Assembly (NCBI GenBank): GCA_031271905.1
Contig: JAISUT010000025.1
Location: 46,036-110,035, forward strand
DNA from: Acidobacteriota bacterium
GTDB taxonomy: Bacteria > Acidobacteriota > UBA6911
DNA: 64,000 bases
Direction of reading: 5' to 3'
In this document: positions 27,362-35,551 of the stretch, one piece after another
How positions within the stretch are numbered: position 1 is the stretch's first letter
Layout of the letters: each line of letters opens with the position of its first letter
Translations under genes and position numbers: made by a program
The notes under the pieces: generated by a model
Told to the model about the DNA's origin: nothing
The model's input: the letters and a program-made list of their open reading frames with translations, nothing else
Databases searched by the model: none

Positions 27362-28213
27362 TCAGTGCGACGGAGCGTAGCCCCTTGACAGACAGACTTC
27401 GGAGACCGTGGCGAAACTGAATTCCTGGAGCAGCCGTTCGACCTTGCCCTGCATCCTCCCGAGGTGCGTGTAATGCCGCAGCCTGGATTTGAGCGGGGCG
27501 GCGATCCGCGGCTGGCCGGGATCGATTTCCCACGGGTGGAAATAGACCATCGCGGGTTGTCCCTCCACCTCGTTCACATGGCGGATGGCCCAACGGGTGA
27601 CTTGGTAGGGGAGGAGCCGCAGATACCCGCCCCCGGCGACGCCGATGCCGACGGACGCCTTTTTGATGGTCGTGGGGGGGAACTCGACGAGCCCGTTCCG
27701 TCCATGCGGGAAGCGGGGCGCGTCGGGGATGCCGTACAGGTCGTGCCGGGCGGGGAATATCGAGGAATCGATCTCGAACCCCTCCTCGGCGAGGATGTCC
27801 AGCGCCCAGAGGGTGGCCTCCGTGATGGAGAAGCTGGGGGCGCGGTAGCAACGCACCGCCTGCCCGGTCTGCTCCGCCAGCAGCCGTCGGGCGCGCCGCA
27901 CGTCTTCGCGGAACCCCTCCGGCGTCTGCCGCCGGATGTGCTGGTGGGCGTATCCGTGGCAACCGACCTCGTGTCCGGCGTCGGCGATCCTCTTGGCGAG
28001 CCCCGGGGCCTTTTCCGCGACCCAGCCGAGGATGAAGAAGGTCGCCTTGGCGTCATGGCGGGCGAAGATATCCAGGATGCGGTTGACGTTTCCCTCGACG
28101 CGCATCTCGTAACCCGCCCAATCCGCAGGGGAGATCGAAGACGCGAACGCCTCCACGTGGAAATAGTCCTCCACGTCCACGGTCAATGCGTTCACTGGTT
28201 GAGGATTCTGCAC
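27362..28213 (-). CDS. Polysaccharide deacetylase, DUF3473/XrtA-locus type
   Basis: The 283-residue protein opens with the NodB-type motif NALTVDVEDYFHVEAF, whose Asp pair includes the catalytic base. The metal-binding motif GCHGYAHQHI follows, as do RAPSFSI and the C-terminal VYFHPWEIDPGQPR typical of exopolysaccharide-locus deacetylases. It probably removes N-acetyl groups from a GlcNAc-containing polymer. I chose GTG 28213 (GGAG upstream) since homologues usually start just before NALTVDVEDY; a TTG at 28273 would add 20 residues. It lies between the autokinase and sugar-transferase genes. Confidence 0.88.
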   Translation of the reverse strand: MQNPQPVNALTVDVEDYFHVEAFASSISPADWAGYEMRVEGNVNRILDIFARHDAKATFFILGWVAEKAPGLAKRIADAGHEVGCHGYAHQHIRRQTPEGFREDVRRARRLLAEQTGQAVRCYRAPSFSITEATLWALDILAEEGFEIDSSIFPARHDLYGIPDAPRFPHGRNGLVEFPPTTIKKASVGIGVAGGGYLRLLPYQVTRWAIRHVNEVEGQPAMVYFHPWEIDPGQPRIAAPLKSRLRHYTHLGRMQGKVERLLQEFSFATVSEVCLSRGYAPSH

Positions 28214-28303
28214 GGTGAGCTCCGGTGTGACGCGGTGCCGACCGACGCCGGATGGCAACCCGCTCCCGCGCAACGGCTCCGGGGGCGAGGCTGCGGCACA
28301 TGC

Positions 28304-29221
28304 CTACTTCTGCTTTTGATAGTAATACTGGTAATAGTAGCGTGACGTGTGAACTTGTTTTTGGCGGTTCAGCACGACGCCGCAGATCCGCTCCCGCCCG
28401 ACTTTGTTGATGGTCTCCTGCACGAGCTTCGCCGGCGTCGAGTTGACCCTCACCACGAAAACGACGGCGTCGCACAGGGGCGCGATCAAGCTGGGGTCGG
28501 ACAGGGACAGCGCCGGCGGGGCGTCGACGATGACCCAGTCGAAATTCCGTGCCGCGAAGCGCAGCATCTTCTCCAGCTCCGGGGAGCTCAACAGCTCGGA
28601 CGGGTTGTACGGAAGCGTCCCGGAGGGAAGGAACCAGAATTCCGGGTCGATGGACTTCAGGAGGGAGCGGCGAAAATCGCTCACCCCTTGCAGGACTTGC
28701 GCCGTCCCGGCGATCCCGCTGTTGCCGTTGAGGCCGTAGTCGCGCCCGGAGCCCATCTTGCGCATGTCGGCGTCGATGATGACGACGCGCTTGCCCTGCT
28801 CCTGCGCCATGACCCCCGCGAGCGCACAGGAGGTGAAGCTCTTCCCCTCCTGGGGGATCGTGCTGGTCACCAAGACGGTGCGGATGCCGTTCTGTTTCTG
28901 CAACAGGGACAGCTTGGTGCGCAAAACGCGGAACTGCTCCCCGAGGACGGTCCTGGGGTTCATGGCGTTTTGCATCTGGTCGGTGGCTTGGGAGAAGTCG
29001 AACATCTCGGCGGGGACGAACCCGTCGTCGGTGGAAAGCGATCCGTTGAAATCGTCCGAAGGCGGCGGCATGCCTAGTGGCATGCCAAGGGGGGGGGGGA
29101 CCTGCGACTCCGCCGCCGGCGGCGCATACCGGGATGAGGCAGGCGCGGCGACGCTGGAGGAATACCCCGCCTTTTTCCGCACGGCCTCGGTCTTTTTCAG
29201 AAAATCGAAAATTTCACTCAT
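28304..29221 (-). CDS. Exopolysaccharide tyrosine autokinase (CpsD/CapB-like)
   Basis: The 305-residue BY-kinase has Walker A TIPQEGKSFTS, Walker A' VVIIDADMRK and Walker B WVIVDAPPA. It ends in a tyrosine cluster (SRYYYQYYYQKQK), the autophosphorylation tail that controls polymer length and export. The N-terminal 60 residues are Pro/Ser/Ala-rich. The transmembrane chain-length partner is not encoded next to it. It is transcribed towards the deacetylase and sugar transferase, forming a three-gene exopolysaccharide unit. Confidence 0.88.
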   Translation of the reverse strand: MSEIFDFLKKTEAVRKKAGYSSSVAAPASSRYAPPAAESQVPPPLGMPLGMPPPSDDFNGSLSTDDGFVPAEMFDFSQATDQMQNAMNPRTVLGEQFRVLRTKLSLLQKQNGIRTVLVTSTIPQEGKSFTSCALAGVMAQEQGKRVVIIDADMRKMGSGRDYGLNGNSGIAGTAQVLQGVSDFRRSLLKSIDPEFWFLPSGTLPYNPSELLSSPELEKMLRFAARNFDWVIVDAPPALSLSDPSLIAPLCDAVVFVVRVNSTPAKLVQETINKVGRERICGVVLNRQKQVHTSRYYYQYYYQKQK

Positions 29222-29389
29222 GCAACCCTTGTGACCTCCGCCCTTTAATCGGCAGGATTGATCTTCGAGTTAATTAATTAATTTACTCCTACATGCGGCG
29301 GAGGGCAACCATGATATAGTCGTTGGCCCATGGGAAGGTGACGCGCCTGCCATGGTTTCCGGGGGACGGACATCGCGCCAGGAGGCTTT

Positions 29390-31441
29390 ATGGGATTGTT
29401 TCGCGCATTATTCTGTGGCATCGGGGCGGCGGCAAAACCCGCCCCCGCCTTGCTCGCCGCACTTGCGTCCGTCGCCTTCTTGTCATCGGCGGAGGAACTT
29501 CCGGCGCAGACCGAGGTGATGGCTTGGGGCAACCTGACCGGCGTCCGCGTGGACGGGGAGCTGATGGAGTTCGAAACCTCGTTTCGAGTGGCGGAACCCG
29601 GCTGGACAGACATCGACTGCACCGGGCGGGAGCGGCACGAAACGATGTTCGTCCGCGAGGGCGGCGCGAGCGTCGTGACCAGCTCGGTGCAGGGGGTCGA
29701 ATTCGAGCAGCGCGTGCGCGACACCGGCGCGGGCGCGGCGGCGGTGTCGCTTTCCTACAACTATGACGCGGACGCGGGGCATGCCGCCGAAGGGGCGTTC
29801 TACGCCTTCCAACTTCCGGCGCGGCGCTTCGGATCGGGACAGGCGTTGCTGGACGGCGACGCCGTGCCGCTTGACGGCGCGGGGGGGAAGGCGGGCAAGG
29901 CGTCGGTGCGGAAAATCGTCGTCGAGGCGGAACCGGGCGGGCGGGGCGGGAAAGCCCGTCGGCTCCAACTCGACTTCGCCACCCCCGTCACCGCCTTCGT
30001 GCGCCACGAAAAGGACGAGTCCGGCAGGGACGCGCCGACGCTCTACATCACCCTGCTCGATGGCGATTTGGCGAAGGGGCGGAAAGGCGCGCTTGATTTC
30101 ACCGTCGCCGCCTCGGGCGACATCGACCGCGGGACGGTGACCGTGACGGTGGACAAGGCGAACCCCGGACGCCTGTTCGCCGGGCTCGGCGGCAACTTCC
30201 GGCTCCAGAACCCCGGCCTCGACCCGCAGGTGATCGACTACAACCTCGAGAACATGCGGGTCGCCTTCGGGCGCGTGGAGATGCCCTGGTACATGTGGCA
30301 CCCGCAAGAGGACGCCTCGCCGCTCGACGCCGCCCGCGACGGGAAGCTGAACGAGCAGGCGCGCAAGTCGATGGAGATGGCGCGACGCTTGGCGGCGATG
30401 GGGATGCCGGTGATCGTCAGCGCCTGGTTCCCGCCCAACTGGGCGGTCGATGGCGACCCGATGGAGGCTTTCAAGCGCGGGGGCGGGGTGCCCGCGTTGC
30501 GCCTCGACCCCGCCAAGTCGCGGAAGGTCTGCCAGTCCATCGCCGACTACCTGGTCTATCTCAAGCAAGCCTACGGCGTGGAAGCCTACGCCTTCTCCTT
30601 CAACGAGTCGGACATCGGCATCAACGTGCTGCACACGCCGGAGGAGCACGCCGTCTTCATCAAGGAGCTGGGGGCGGTCTTGGCGGAGAAGGGATTGGCG
30701 ACGAAGTTGCTTTTGGGAGACAACTCGGATGCGACCACGTTCGGCTTCATCCAGCCCGCGCTCGACGACCCGGAGACGCACAAATACATCGCCGCCGTCT
30801 CTTTCCATTCCTGGCGGGGATGCGACGATGAGACCCTGCGCCGGTGGGCGGGCGCGGCGCGGCGGCTCAACGTCCCGCTGCTGGTGGGCGAGGGGAGCAC
30901 CGACGCCGCCGCCTGGCGCTATCCGCAGATCTTCCTCGAACCGGCCTTCGCGCTCTACGAGATAAACCTCTATGTCCGCATCGCCGCCATCGCGCAACCC
31001 CTCAGCATCCTGCAGTGGCAGCTCACCGCAGACTATTCGCTGCTCTGGGGCGGCGGCATATTCCAGTCGGAGGGGGCGCTGCGGCCGACGCAACGGTTCT
31101 GGAACCTGAAGCAGTTGGCGGCGACGCCGGAGGACGCCTTCGCGCTCCCCTTCGCCAGCGACAAGGAGGATGTGAACATAGCCGCCTTCGGCAACCTCGC
31201 GCGCGGCGCATACGCCATCCATCTGGTCAACAACGGCGCGGCGCGGCAGGCGGTCGTCAAGGGTTTGGAGGACTTGCCGGAGCCTGCCGAGCTGAAAGCC
31301 TACGCCACGACCGACAAGTTGGAGATGCAGGAGCTGCCGGTCGTCCGTCGCGGCGACGGCGGCATTGTCGTGGAGCTGCCCGCCACGGGTTTTGTCACCG
31401 TGCTGGCAAGACCAGCCGCGATATGGCGCGTTTGCCAATGA
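29390..31441 (+). CDS. Secreted clan GH-A glycoside hydrolase (GH30-like)
   Basis: The 683-residue protein has a signal sequence and an N-terminal beta-sandwich region (about 40-265). A TIM-barrel domain follows, beginning FAGLGGNFRLQNPG. The pair of carboxylates fits clan GH-A: acid/base Glu406 in FSFNESD and nucleophile Glu501 in LLVGEGSTD. A C-terminal beta domain ends the protein. GH30 enzymes cut beta-glucosidic, xylan-type or fucosidic bonds, and the substrate here is open. AGGAGG precedes the ATG. It diverges from the exopolysaccharide genes, so a role in processing that polymer is possible. Confidence 0.7.
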   Translation: MGLFRALFCGIGAAAKPAPALLAALASVAFLSSAEELPAQTEVMAWGNLTGVRVDGELMEFETSFRVAEPGWTDIDCTGRERHETMFVREGGASVVTSSVQGVEFEQRVRDTGAGAAAVSLSYNYDADAGHAAEGAFYAFQLPARRFGSGQALLDGDAVPLDGAGGKAGKASVRKIVVEAEPGGRGGKARRLQLDFATPVTAFVRHEKDESGRDAPTLYITLLDGDLAKGRKGALDFTVAASGDIDRGTVTVTVDKANPGRLFAGLGGNFRLQNPGLDPQVIDYNLENMRVAFGRVEMPWYMWHPQEDASPLDAARDGKLNEQARKSMEMARRLAAMGMPVIVSAWFPPNWAVDGDPMEAFKRGGGVPALRLDPAKSRKVCQSIADYLVYLKQAYGVEAYAFSFNESDIGINVLHTPEEHAVFIKELGAVLAEKGLATKLLLGDNSDATTFGFIQPALDDPETHKYIAAVSFHSWRGCDDETLRRWAGAARRLNVPLLVGEGSTDAAAWRYPQIFLEPAFALYEINLYVRIAAIAQPLSILQWQLTADYSLLWGGGIFQSEGALRPTQRFWNLKQLAATPEDAFALPFASDKEDVNIAAFGNLARGAYAIHLVNNGAARQAVVKGLEDLPEPAELKAYATTDKLEMQELPVVRRGDGGIVVELPATGFVTVLARPAAIWRVCQ

Positions 31442-31509
31442 AGATTCCGATAAATTCCGACAAATTATTACAAGTCGAATCGCTGCAAGGTGTTAACAAC
31501 AAAATTCGC

Positions 31510-31539
31510 TTGACAGCGCCGTCGGCGTGAATTTAGGAT
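31510..31539 (+). promoter_or_regulatory. Putative sigma70 promoter of the ferredoxin-AOR pair
   Basis: A perfect TTGACA (31510-31515) and TAGGAT (31534-31539) are 18 bp apart, about 115 bp before the start of the Tat-ferredoxin gene. Confidence 0.5.
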
Positions 31540-31654
31540 GGACAAGTCGCGAAAGCGGTGGGCGATTTCGTGAACGCGCAATGAAACCACCGGGTGCGAC
31601 GTACCATACTAATGATTGTCGGTATTGGAAACGGTTGTCAAACGAGGTATCCGC

Positions 31655-32542
31655 ATGGCTGGAGATAACGATAATACGAACACCGCCGTAGAAGCCGTCG
31701 GGGGCGGGGACGGGAAGAAGGTCTCCCGGCGCGCCTTCGTCGTGGGGAGCGGCGCGGCATTGGCTGGTGGGGCGCTTGCGACGACGGCCCATGCCGCCGC
31801 GCAGACGACGGAGGCTCCCAAGATACAAAAGGCCGTCTATCCGCGTTCCACCAAATACCTGGTCTACGACAGCATGCACTGCGCCGGTTGCCTCGGCTGC
31901 ATGTTGGCATGTTCGCTAGTCCACGAAGGGGTGACCAGCCTCTCGCTGTCGCGCATCCAGGTGCATCGCTCGGTGCTGAGCAAGTACCCGCTCGACATGC
32001 AGCAGAACGTCTGTCGGCAGTGTCCCGACCCGCTGTGCGTGGACAACTGCCCCACGGGCGCGGCCCACGTCAGCGCCGAGAACGGCAACATCCGCATGAT
32101 CGACGAGGCGAAGTGCATCGGCTGCCAGACGTGCATCAAGTCCTGTCCGCAACTGCCGCACCGCACCATCTGGAACCCGGCGAAGAAAAAGTCCACCAAG
32201 TGCGACCTGTGCGTGAACACCCCTTTCTACAACAAGAAGGGGGGGCCTGGCGGCGCGCAGGCGTGCGTGGAAGCCTGTCCGCGCAACGCCCTGAAAGTCG
32301 TGGACGAGATGCCCGACCAGGCCGACCACCGCGGCGTCGCCCAGAACGACACCGCCGGCTACGACCGCAACTTGCAGCCGCCGGCGCCCAAGATGCCGTT
32401 CGGCTTCGGCCCCGGCGCCAAGCCCAAGGGCAAGACCGGCGCGAAACCCGGTGCGAAACCCGACGCCAAGCCCGACGGTGCGCCTGACGCGAAACCCGCT
32501 CCTGAGGGTAAACCTGCGGCGTCTGCGGCACCCGCCAACTAA
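31655..32542 (+). CDS. Tat-exported ferredoxin-like 4Fe-4S protein
   Basis: The 295-residue protein has a twin-arginine signal (KVSRRAFVVGSGAALAGGAL, cleavage near AHA). An electron-transfer subunit of the DmsB/HybA/AOR-associated kind follows, with cysteine clusters CAGCLGCMLAC, CRQCPDPLCVDNCP, CIGCQTCIKSCP and CDLC...CVEACP, enough for four 4Fe-4S clusters. The last 45 residues are a low-complexity Lys/Pro/Gly/Ala tail (GAKPKGKTGAKPGAKP and on). It is followed by an AOR-family gene and probably moves that enzyme's electrons. CGAGGT precedes the ATG at 31655. Confidence 0.88.
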   Translation: MAGDNDNTNTAVEAVGGGDGKKVSRRAFVVGSGAALAGGALATTAHAAAQTTEAPKIQKAVYPRSTKYLVYDSMHCAGCLGCMLACSLVHEGVTSLSLSRIQVHRSVLSKYPLDMQQNVCRQCPDPLCVDNCPTGAAHVSAENGNIRMIDEAKCIGCQTCIKSCPQLPHRTIWNPAKKKSTKCDLCVNTPFYNKKGGPGGAQACVEACPRNALKVVDEMPDQADHRGVAQNDTAGYDRNLQPPAPKMPFGFGPGAKPKGKTGAKPGAKPDAKPDGAPDAKPAPEGKPAASAAPAN

Positions 32543-32556
32543 ATAGACGGGGAGCG

Positions 32557-32612
32557 CTAAAAAGCCCGCAGACAAGGCGCAACGCAGTATCCGGGGTTTT
32601 TTAGAGGTTCCC
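32557..32612. repeat. MITE-like element, internally deleted copy A
   Basis: This is a 56-bp derivative of the element seen whole at 34957-35077, in opposite orientation. One terminal inverted repeat is complete (ends TTTAGAGGTTCCC at 32612) and the other is truncated to CTAAAAAGC. The 58 bp between two GCCTTG repeats of the full element are missing, which looks like a deletion between direct repeats. It fills most of the gap between the ferredoxin and AOR genes and ends 4 bp before the AOR ribosome-binding site (GGAGG). Confidence 0.85.
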
Positions 32613-32630
32613 TAAGGAGGATAGAGAGTC

Positions 32631-34694
32631 ATGGGTACACCTGGATTTGGCGGCAAGCTCCTCGTGGTCAACCTTACGACCAAGGAGATCATCCGGCTGG
32701 ACAGCCAAGAATACGAGAAATACGGCGGGGGCCACGGCACCGCCACGGCGCTTTTCTGGGAGTTCTGCGTGAAACCGGGCGACTGGGACTTGCAGGACGC
32801 CTTCGACCCGCACAACATGGTGTCGCTCACGGTCGGCGCGATGGCTGGCACGGGCACTCCCGCCTCGGCGCGCACCAGCGTTTCGGGCATGTCGCCGCAA
32901 TGTTATCCGATACAGTGGTTCTGCCACAGCAACTTCGGCGGGATGTTCTCCACCATGCTGAAGATGGCGGGCTGGGACGGCGTGGCGGTCATCGGTCGCG
33001 CCGAGTCGCCGGTCTACATCAACATCGTGGACGACAAGGTCACGATCGAGGACGCGAAGTCGCTCTGGGGCCTCACCACCTGGGAGTGCCAAGAGGAGAT
33101 CTGGAAGCGCACCGGGGTGCGTTTCGGGCAGGAGTGGTGGAAGCTCGACGGCGGCTACTCCCTGCAACGGCCGCAGATCGTCACGATGGGCGCGGCGGGG
33201 GAGAACATGACGCGCGTCGCCTCGCTGGTCCACGGCGGCGGCAGCGGCGCGGGGCAGGGGGGCTTCGGCGGCGTCTTCGGCTCGAAGAACCTGAAGGCGG
33301 TCGCGGTCATGGGGACGGGCAGCATCAAGATAGCCGACCCCAAGGGGTTGAAGGACGCGCGCGAGTGGTGGGACAAGACCTGGCCGCGCGGCGGCGGCTT
33401 CGGCGGCTTCGGCTTCGGCTCCCCGGGCGAGGTCACCTCCTGCTGCGTCGGCTGCGGCATCCCGCGCTTCTGCCACAACCGCACCCGCGTCCACAGCAAG
33501 GATTCGGACGACTGCGCGGAATCGACGTGGTACACGCTGGAGGACAGGCAGGTGCCGACGGAGGTCAACCAGCGGGGCACGGACATCTGCCAGCAGCACA
33601 GCATCAACGCCATGGAGACCTGCTTCATGGGGCCGATGACGTTCGACACCTCGCACAACCCGTCGTTCCCTATTCAGCCGAAGATCCCGGCCTACTCGGC
33701 GCTCGGCTGGTACATGAAGAAGATGTACGACATGGGGGTCATCGGCCCCGGCACGAAGTTCGACACCTCGCCCCTGCCGATGGAGGAGTACGGCTCGCGC
33801 AACTTCATGGAGATCTACGGCTACGCCATCGCCAACCGCGTCGGCATCGGGAACCTCCTGGCGGAGGGGACGGCGCGCTTTTGCGAGAAGCTGGGGCGCA
33901 CGGACGACTTCAGCACGCTCTGCCGGCTGACGATGTGGGGTTTCATGGACCACTGGTCGATGCCTGGCGTGGAGTGGGCTTACGGTAACCTGTTCGACTC
34001 GCGCGACATCAACAACCACGACATGTCGCTGGGGCGCAAGAACGGCATCACCTGCGAGCAGTTCGTCAACATCATGGCGAAGCGCACGCCGCCGACGGAG
34101 GATCCGTTCTGGTTCGACTACAGTTGGGAGGGGGAGCAGGCGTACAAGACGGGCATCTACTCCGAGCACAAGGCGCAGTGGGTGGCATGGCACCAGCACT
34201 ACTGGAACTACTACAAGGAGTCGGTGGGCTTCTGCGACTGGGGCTACTCGCAGCTTTACAACCAGGCGCACAAGGAGGGGTTCGGGCACACGCCTGAGAT
34301 CGAGCCCAAGTACCTGAACGCGGTCACGGGGCGCAACCACACCTTCGAGGACGGCTTGGAGATCGGGCGGCGCGCGTGGAACCTGAAGCGGGCGATCTTC
34401 GTCCTGCAGGGGCGCGACAAGAAGATGGAGAAGTTCACGGGCTACTACTACAAGCCGGGCGCGTCCTACTGCGGCTATGCGAAGGAGCTGACGGTCTACG
34501 ACGGCTCGAAGTGGGAGTGGCAGAACTGCAACGAGCTGTACTTCACCGTGGAGGGGGTGGAGAAGTTCAAAGACCACTTCTACAAGGTGGAGGGGTGGAA
34601 CGTGGACAACGGCTACCCGACGCGCAAGACGCTGGAGGATTTGGATCTGAAGCCCGTCGCCGACACCCTCCAGTCCAAAGGCAAGCTCGGGTGA
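32631..34694 (+). CDS. Aldehyde:ferredoxin oxidoreductase (AOR) family enzyme
   Basis: The product has 687 residues. The N-terminal domain begins GFGGKLLVVNLTTKEI, has the cofactor-binding GGGHGTATALFWEF and GSGAGQGGFGGVFGSKNLKAV, and carries Fe-S ligands in CCVGCGIPRFCH. Members bind a tungsten or molybdenum bis-pyranopterin plus one 4Fe-4S cluster and oxidise aldehydes or, in relatives such as BamB, reduce aromatic rings. The substrate is unknown. It has no signal peptide of its own although its probable partner has a Tat signal, so co-export is conceivable. AAGGAGG lies 10 nt before the ATG. Confidence 0.9.
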   Translation: MGTPGFGGKLLVVNLTTKEIIRLDSQEYEKYGGGHGTATALFWEFCVKPGDWDLQDAFDPHNMVSLTVGAMAGTGTPASARTSVSGMSPQCYPIQWFCHSNFGGMFSTMLKMAGWDGVAVIGRAESPVYINIVDDKVTIEDAKSLWGLTTWECQEEIWKRTGVRFGQEWWKLDGGYSLQRPQIVTMGAAGENMTRVASLVHGGGSGAGQGGFGGVFGSKNLKAVAVMGTGSIKIADPKGLKDAREWWDKTWPRGGGFGGFGFGSPGEVTSCCVGCGIPRFCHNRTRVHSKDSDDCAESTWYTLEDRQVPTEVNQRGTDICQQHSINAMETCFMGPMTFDTSHNPSFPIQPKIPAYSALGWYMKKMYDMGVIGPGTKFDTSPLPMEEYGSRNFMEIYGYAIANRVGIGNLLAEGTARFCEKLGRTDDFSTLCRLTMWGFMDHWSMPGVEWAYGNLFDSRDINNHDMSLGRKNGITCEQFVNIMAKRTPPTEDPFWFDYSWEGEQAYKTGIYSEHKAQWVAWHQHYWNYYKESVGFCDWGYSQLYNQAHKEGFGHTPEIEPKYLNAVTGRNHTFEDGLEIGRRAWNLKRAIFVLQGRDKKMEKFTGYYYKPGASYCGYAKELTVYDGSKWEWQNCNELYFTVEGVEKFKDHFYKVEGWNVDNGYPTRKTLEDLDLKPVADTLQSKGKLG

Positions 34695-34706
34695 CGCAGG
34701 GCTAGG

Positions 34707-34730
34707 ATGACGGGCGTTCGCGCCCGTCAT
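34707..34730 (+). terminator. Strong hairpin after the AOR gene
   Basis: ATGACGGGCG and CGCCCGTCAT pair perfectly (10 bp) around a TTCG tetraloop, 13 bp after the AOR stop. No T-run follows, so it is either a mRNA-stabilising 3' hairpin or a weak/factor-dependent terminator. Confidence 0.6.
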
Positions 34731-34834
34731 GAAAGCGGGGGGCGCGGCATGCCGTGCCCCCGACGCAGCGCCAAGCGAAAAGCCGCCGGGGGAGTCTGTC
34801 CACCGCCAGTTGCTAAACCGCCGTTTGCCTTATG

Positions 34835-35472
34835 CTATATGCGGAATCCCTCGTCCCACTTGGCGAAATCCTGCAACTCAGGCGTCATTTCCACCACCTC
34901 CTTTATCGACATCCTCTTGCTCGTCGCAGTATAGAACATGTACGCCCAGCAATAAAGGGAACCTCTAAAAACCCCGGATACTGCGTTGCGCCTTGATCGA
35001 AAATGCTCATTTACCATAGTAAACTCCGCTTTTCGATCTGCGGCGACGCCTTGTCTGCGAGCTTTTTAGAGGTTCCCTAAAGCCTGTCGGAGAAGTCCGC
35101 AGCCGCCTCCGGCACGCGCGGCATCTGCACGTTGTAGACGGCGAACCGCCCCAGCGTCACGCGGTGCGGCGGCTTGCCGTACATCAGCTTCACCGGCTGC
35201 AGCAGCTCCCGGTTGTCCTCGCGGACCGCGAAGTCCAGCAGGTTCACGGCTATCACCCGCGGCATCCGCTCCGCCATCTGCGCCGCCGTCGTCCCCGGCC
35301 TCGCCGTCGCCGCAAAGACCCGCGACGCCGCGAACAGGTTCCGGTGGAGCATCTTCCCGTCGCGGCTGGTCTGCACCTCGACGATCACCCGCTCGTTCGA
35401 GCGCGTCGTGATCTCGATGTCGATGCGGCAGCCCCGTTCCCCGGCATGCTTGTAGTAGCGCTGCGGCGTCAC
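34835..35472 (-). pseudogene. Rpn-family (PD-(D/E)XK) nuclease/transposase remnant split by an inserted element
   Basis: On the minus strand, 35472-35077 encodes the nuclease core: RIDIEITTRSNERVIVEVQ has the D...ExQ active-site pattern, followed by RNLFAASRVF. The frame stops at once inside element copy B. Beyond the element, 34955-34835 encodes YCWAYMFYTATSKRMS and on to DEGFRI-stop, the usual end of these proteins. Removing the element and one TAAA duplication joins ...FSDRL to YCWAYMF in frame. The 5' end also looks truncated, because family members have about 50 more N-terminal residues and the UroD-like gene lies directly upstream. The family is Rpn, recombination-promoting nucleases/putative transposases. 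Confidence 0.75.
34957..35077. mobile_element. MITE-like inverted-repeat element, full copy B
   Basis: The 121-bp element has terminal inverted repeats GGGAACCTCTAAAAA and a matching reverse complement (with one change) at the far end. It is flanked by direct TAAA repeats (34953-34956 and 35078-35081), a 4-bp target-site duplication. The interior holds nested inverted repeats, GATCGAAAA (34995) with TTTTCGATC (35030) and TTTAC with GTAAA, so it would fold as a long hairpin. It has no coding capacity. It splits the Rpn gene. Confidence 0.85.
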
Positions 35473-35493
35473 CGAGTGGACCTCGCCCTCATT

Positions 35494-35516
35494 ATTACCC
35501 CCATAAAAGGGGTAAT
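35494..35516. terminator. Short hairpin between the UroD-like gene and the Rpn remnant
   Basis: ATTACCCC pairs with GGGGTAAT around a short A-rich loop, 36 bp after the stop of the UroD-like gene (minus strand). No clear T-run follows, so the terminator role is tentative. Confidence 0.4.
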
Positions 35517-35551
35517 CACCCCTTCTTCCGCCAAAGCGCCGCCGCGCCGCG

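Noticed and set aside
34835..35017. A 60-codon minus-strand gene starting inside the MITE-like element
   Set aside because: Its first 20 residues are element sequence; the rest is the displaced C-terminus of the Rpn-type gene.
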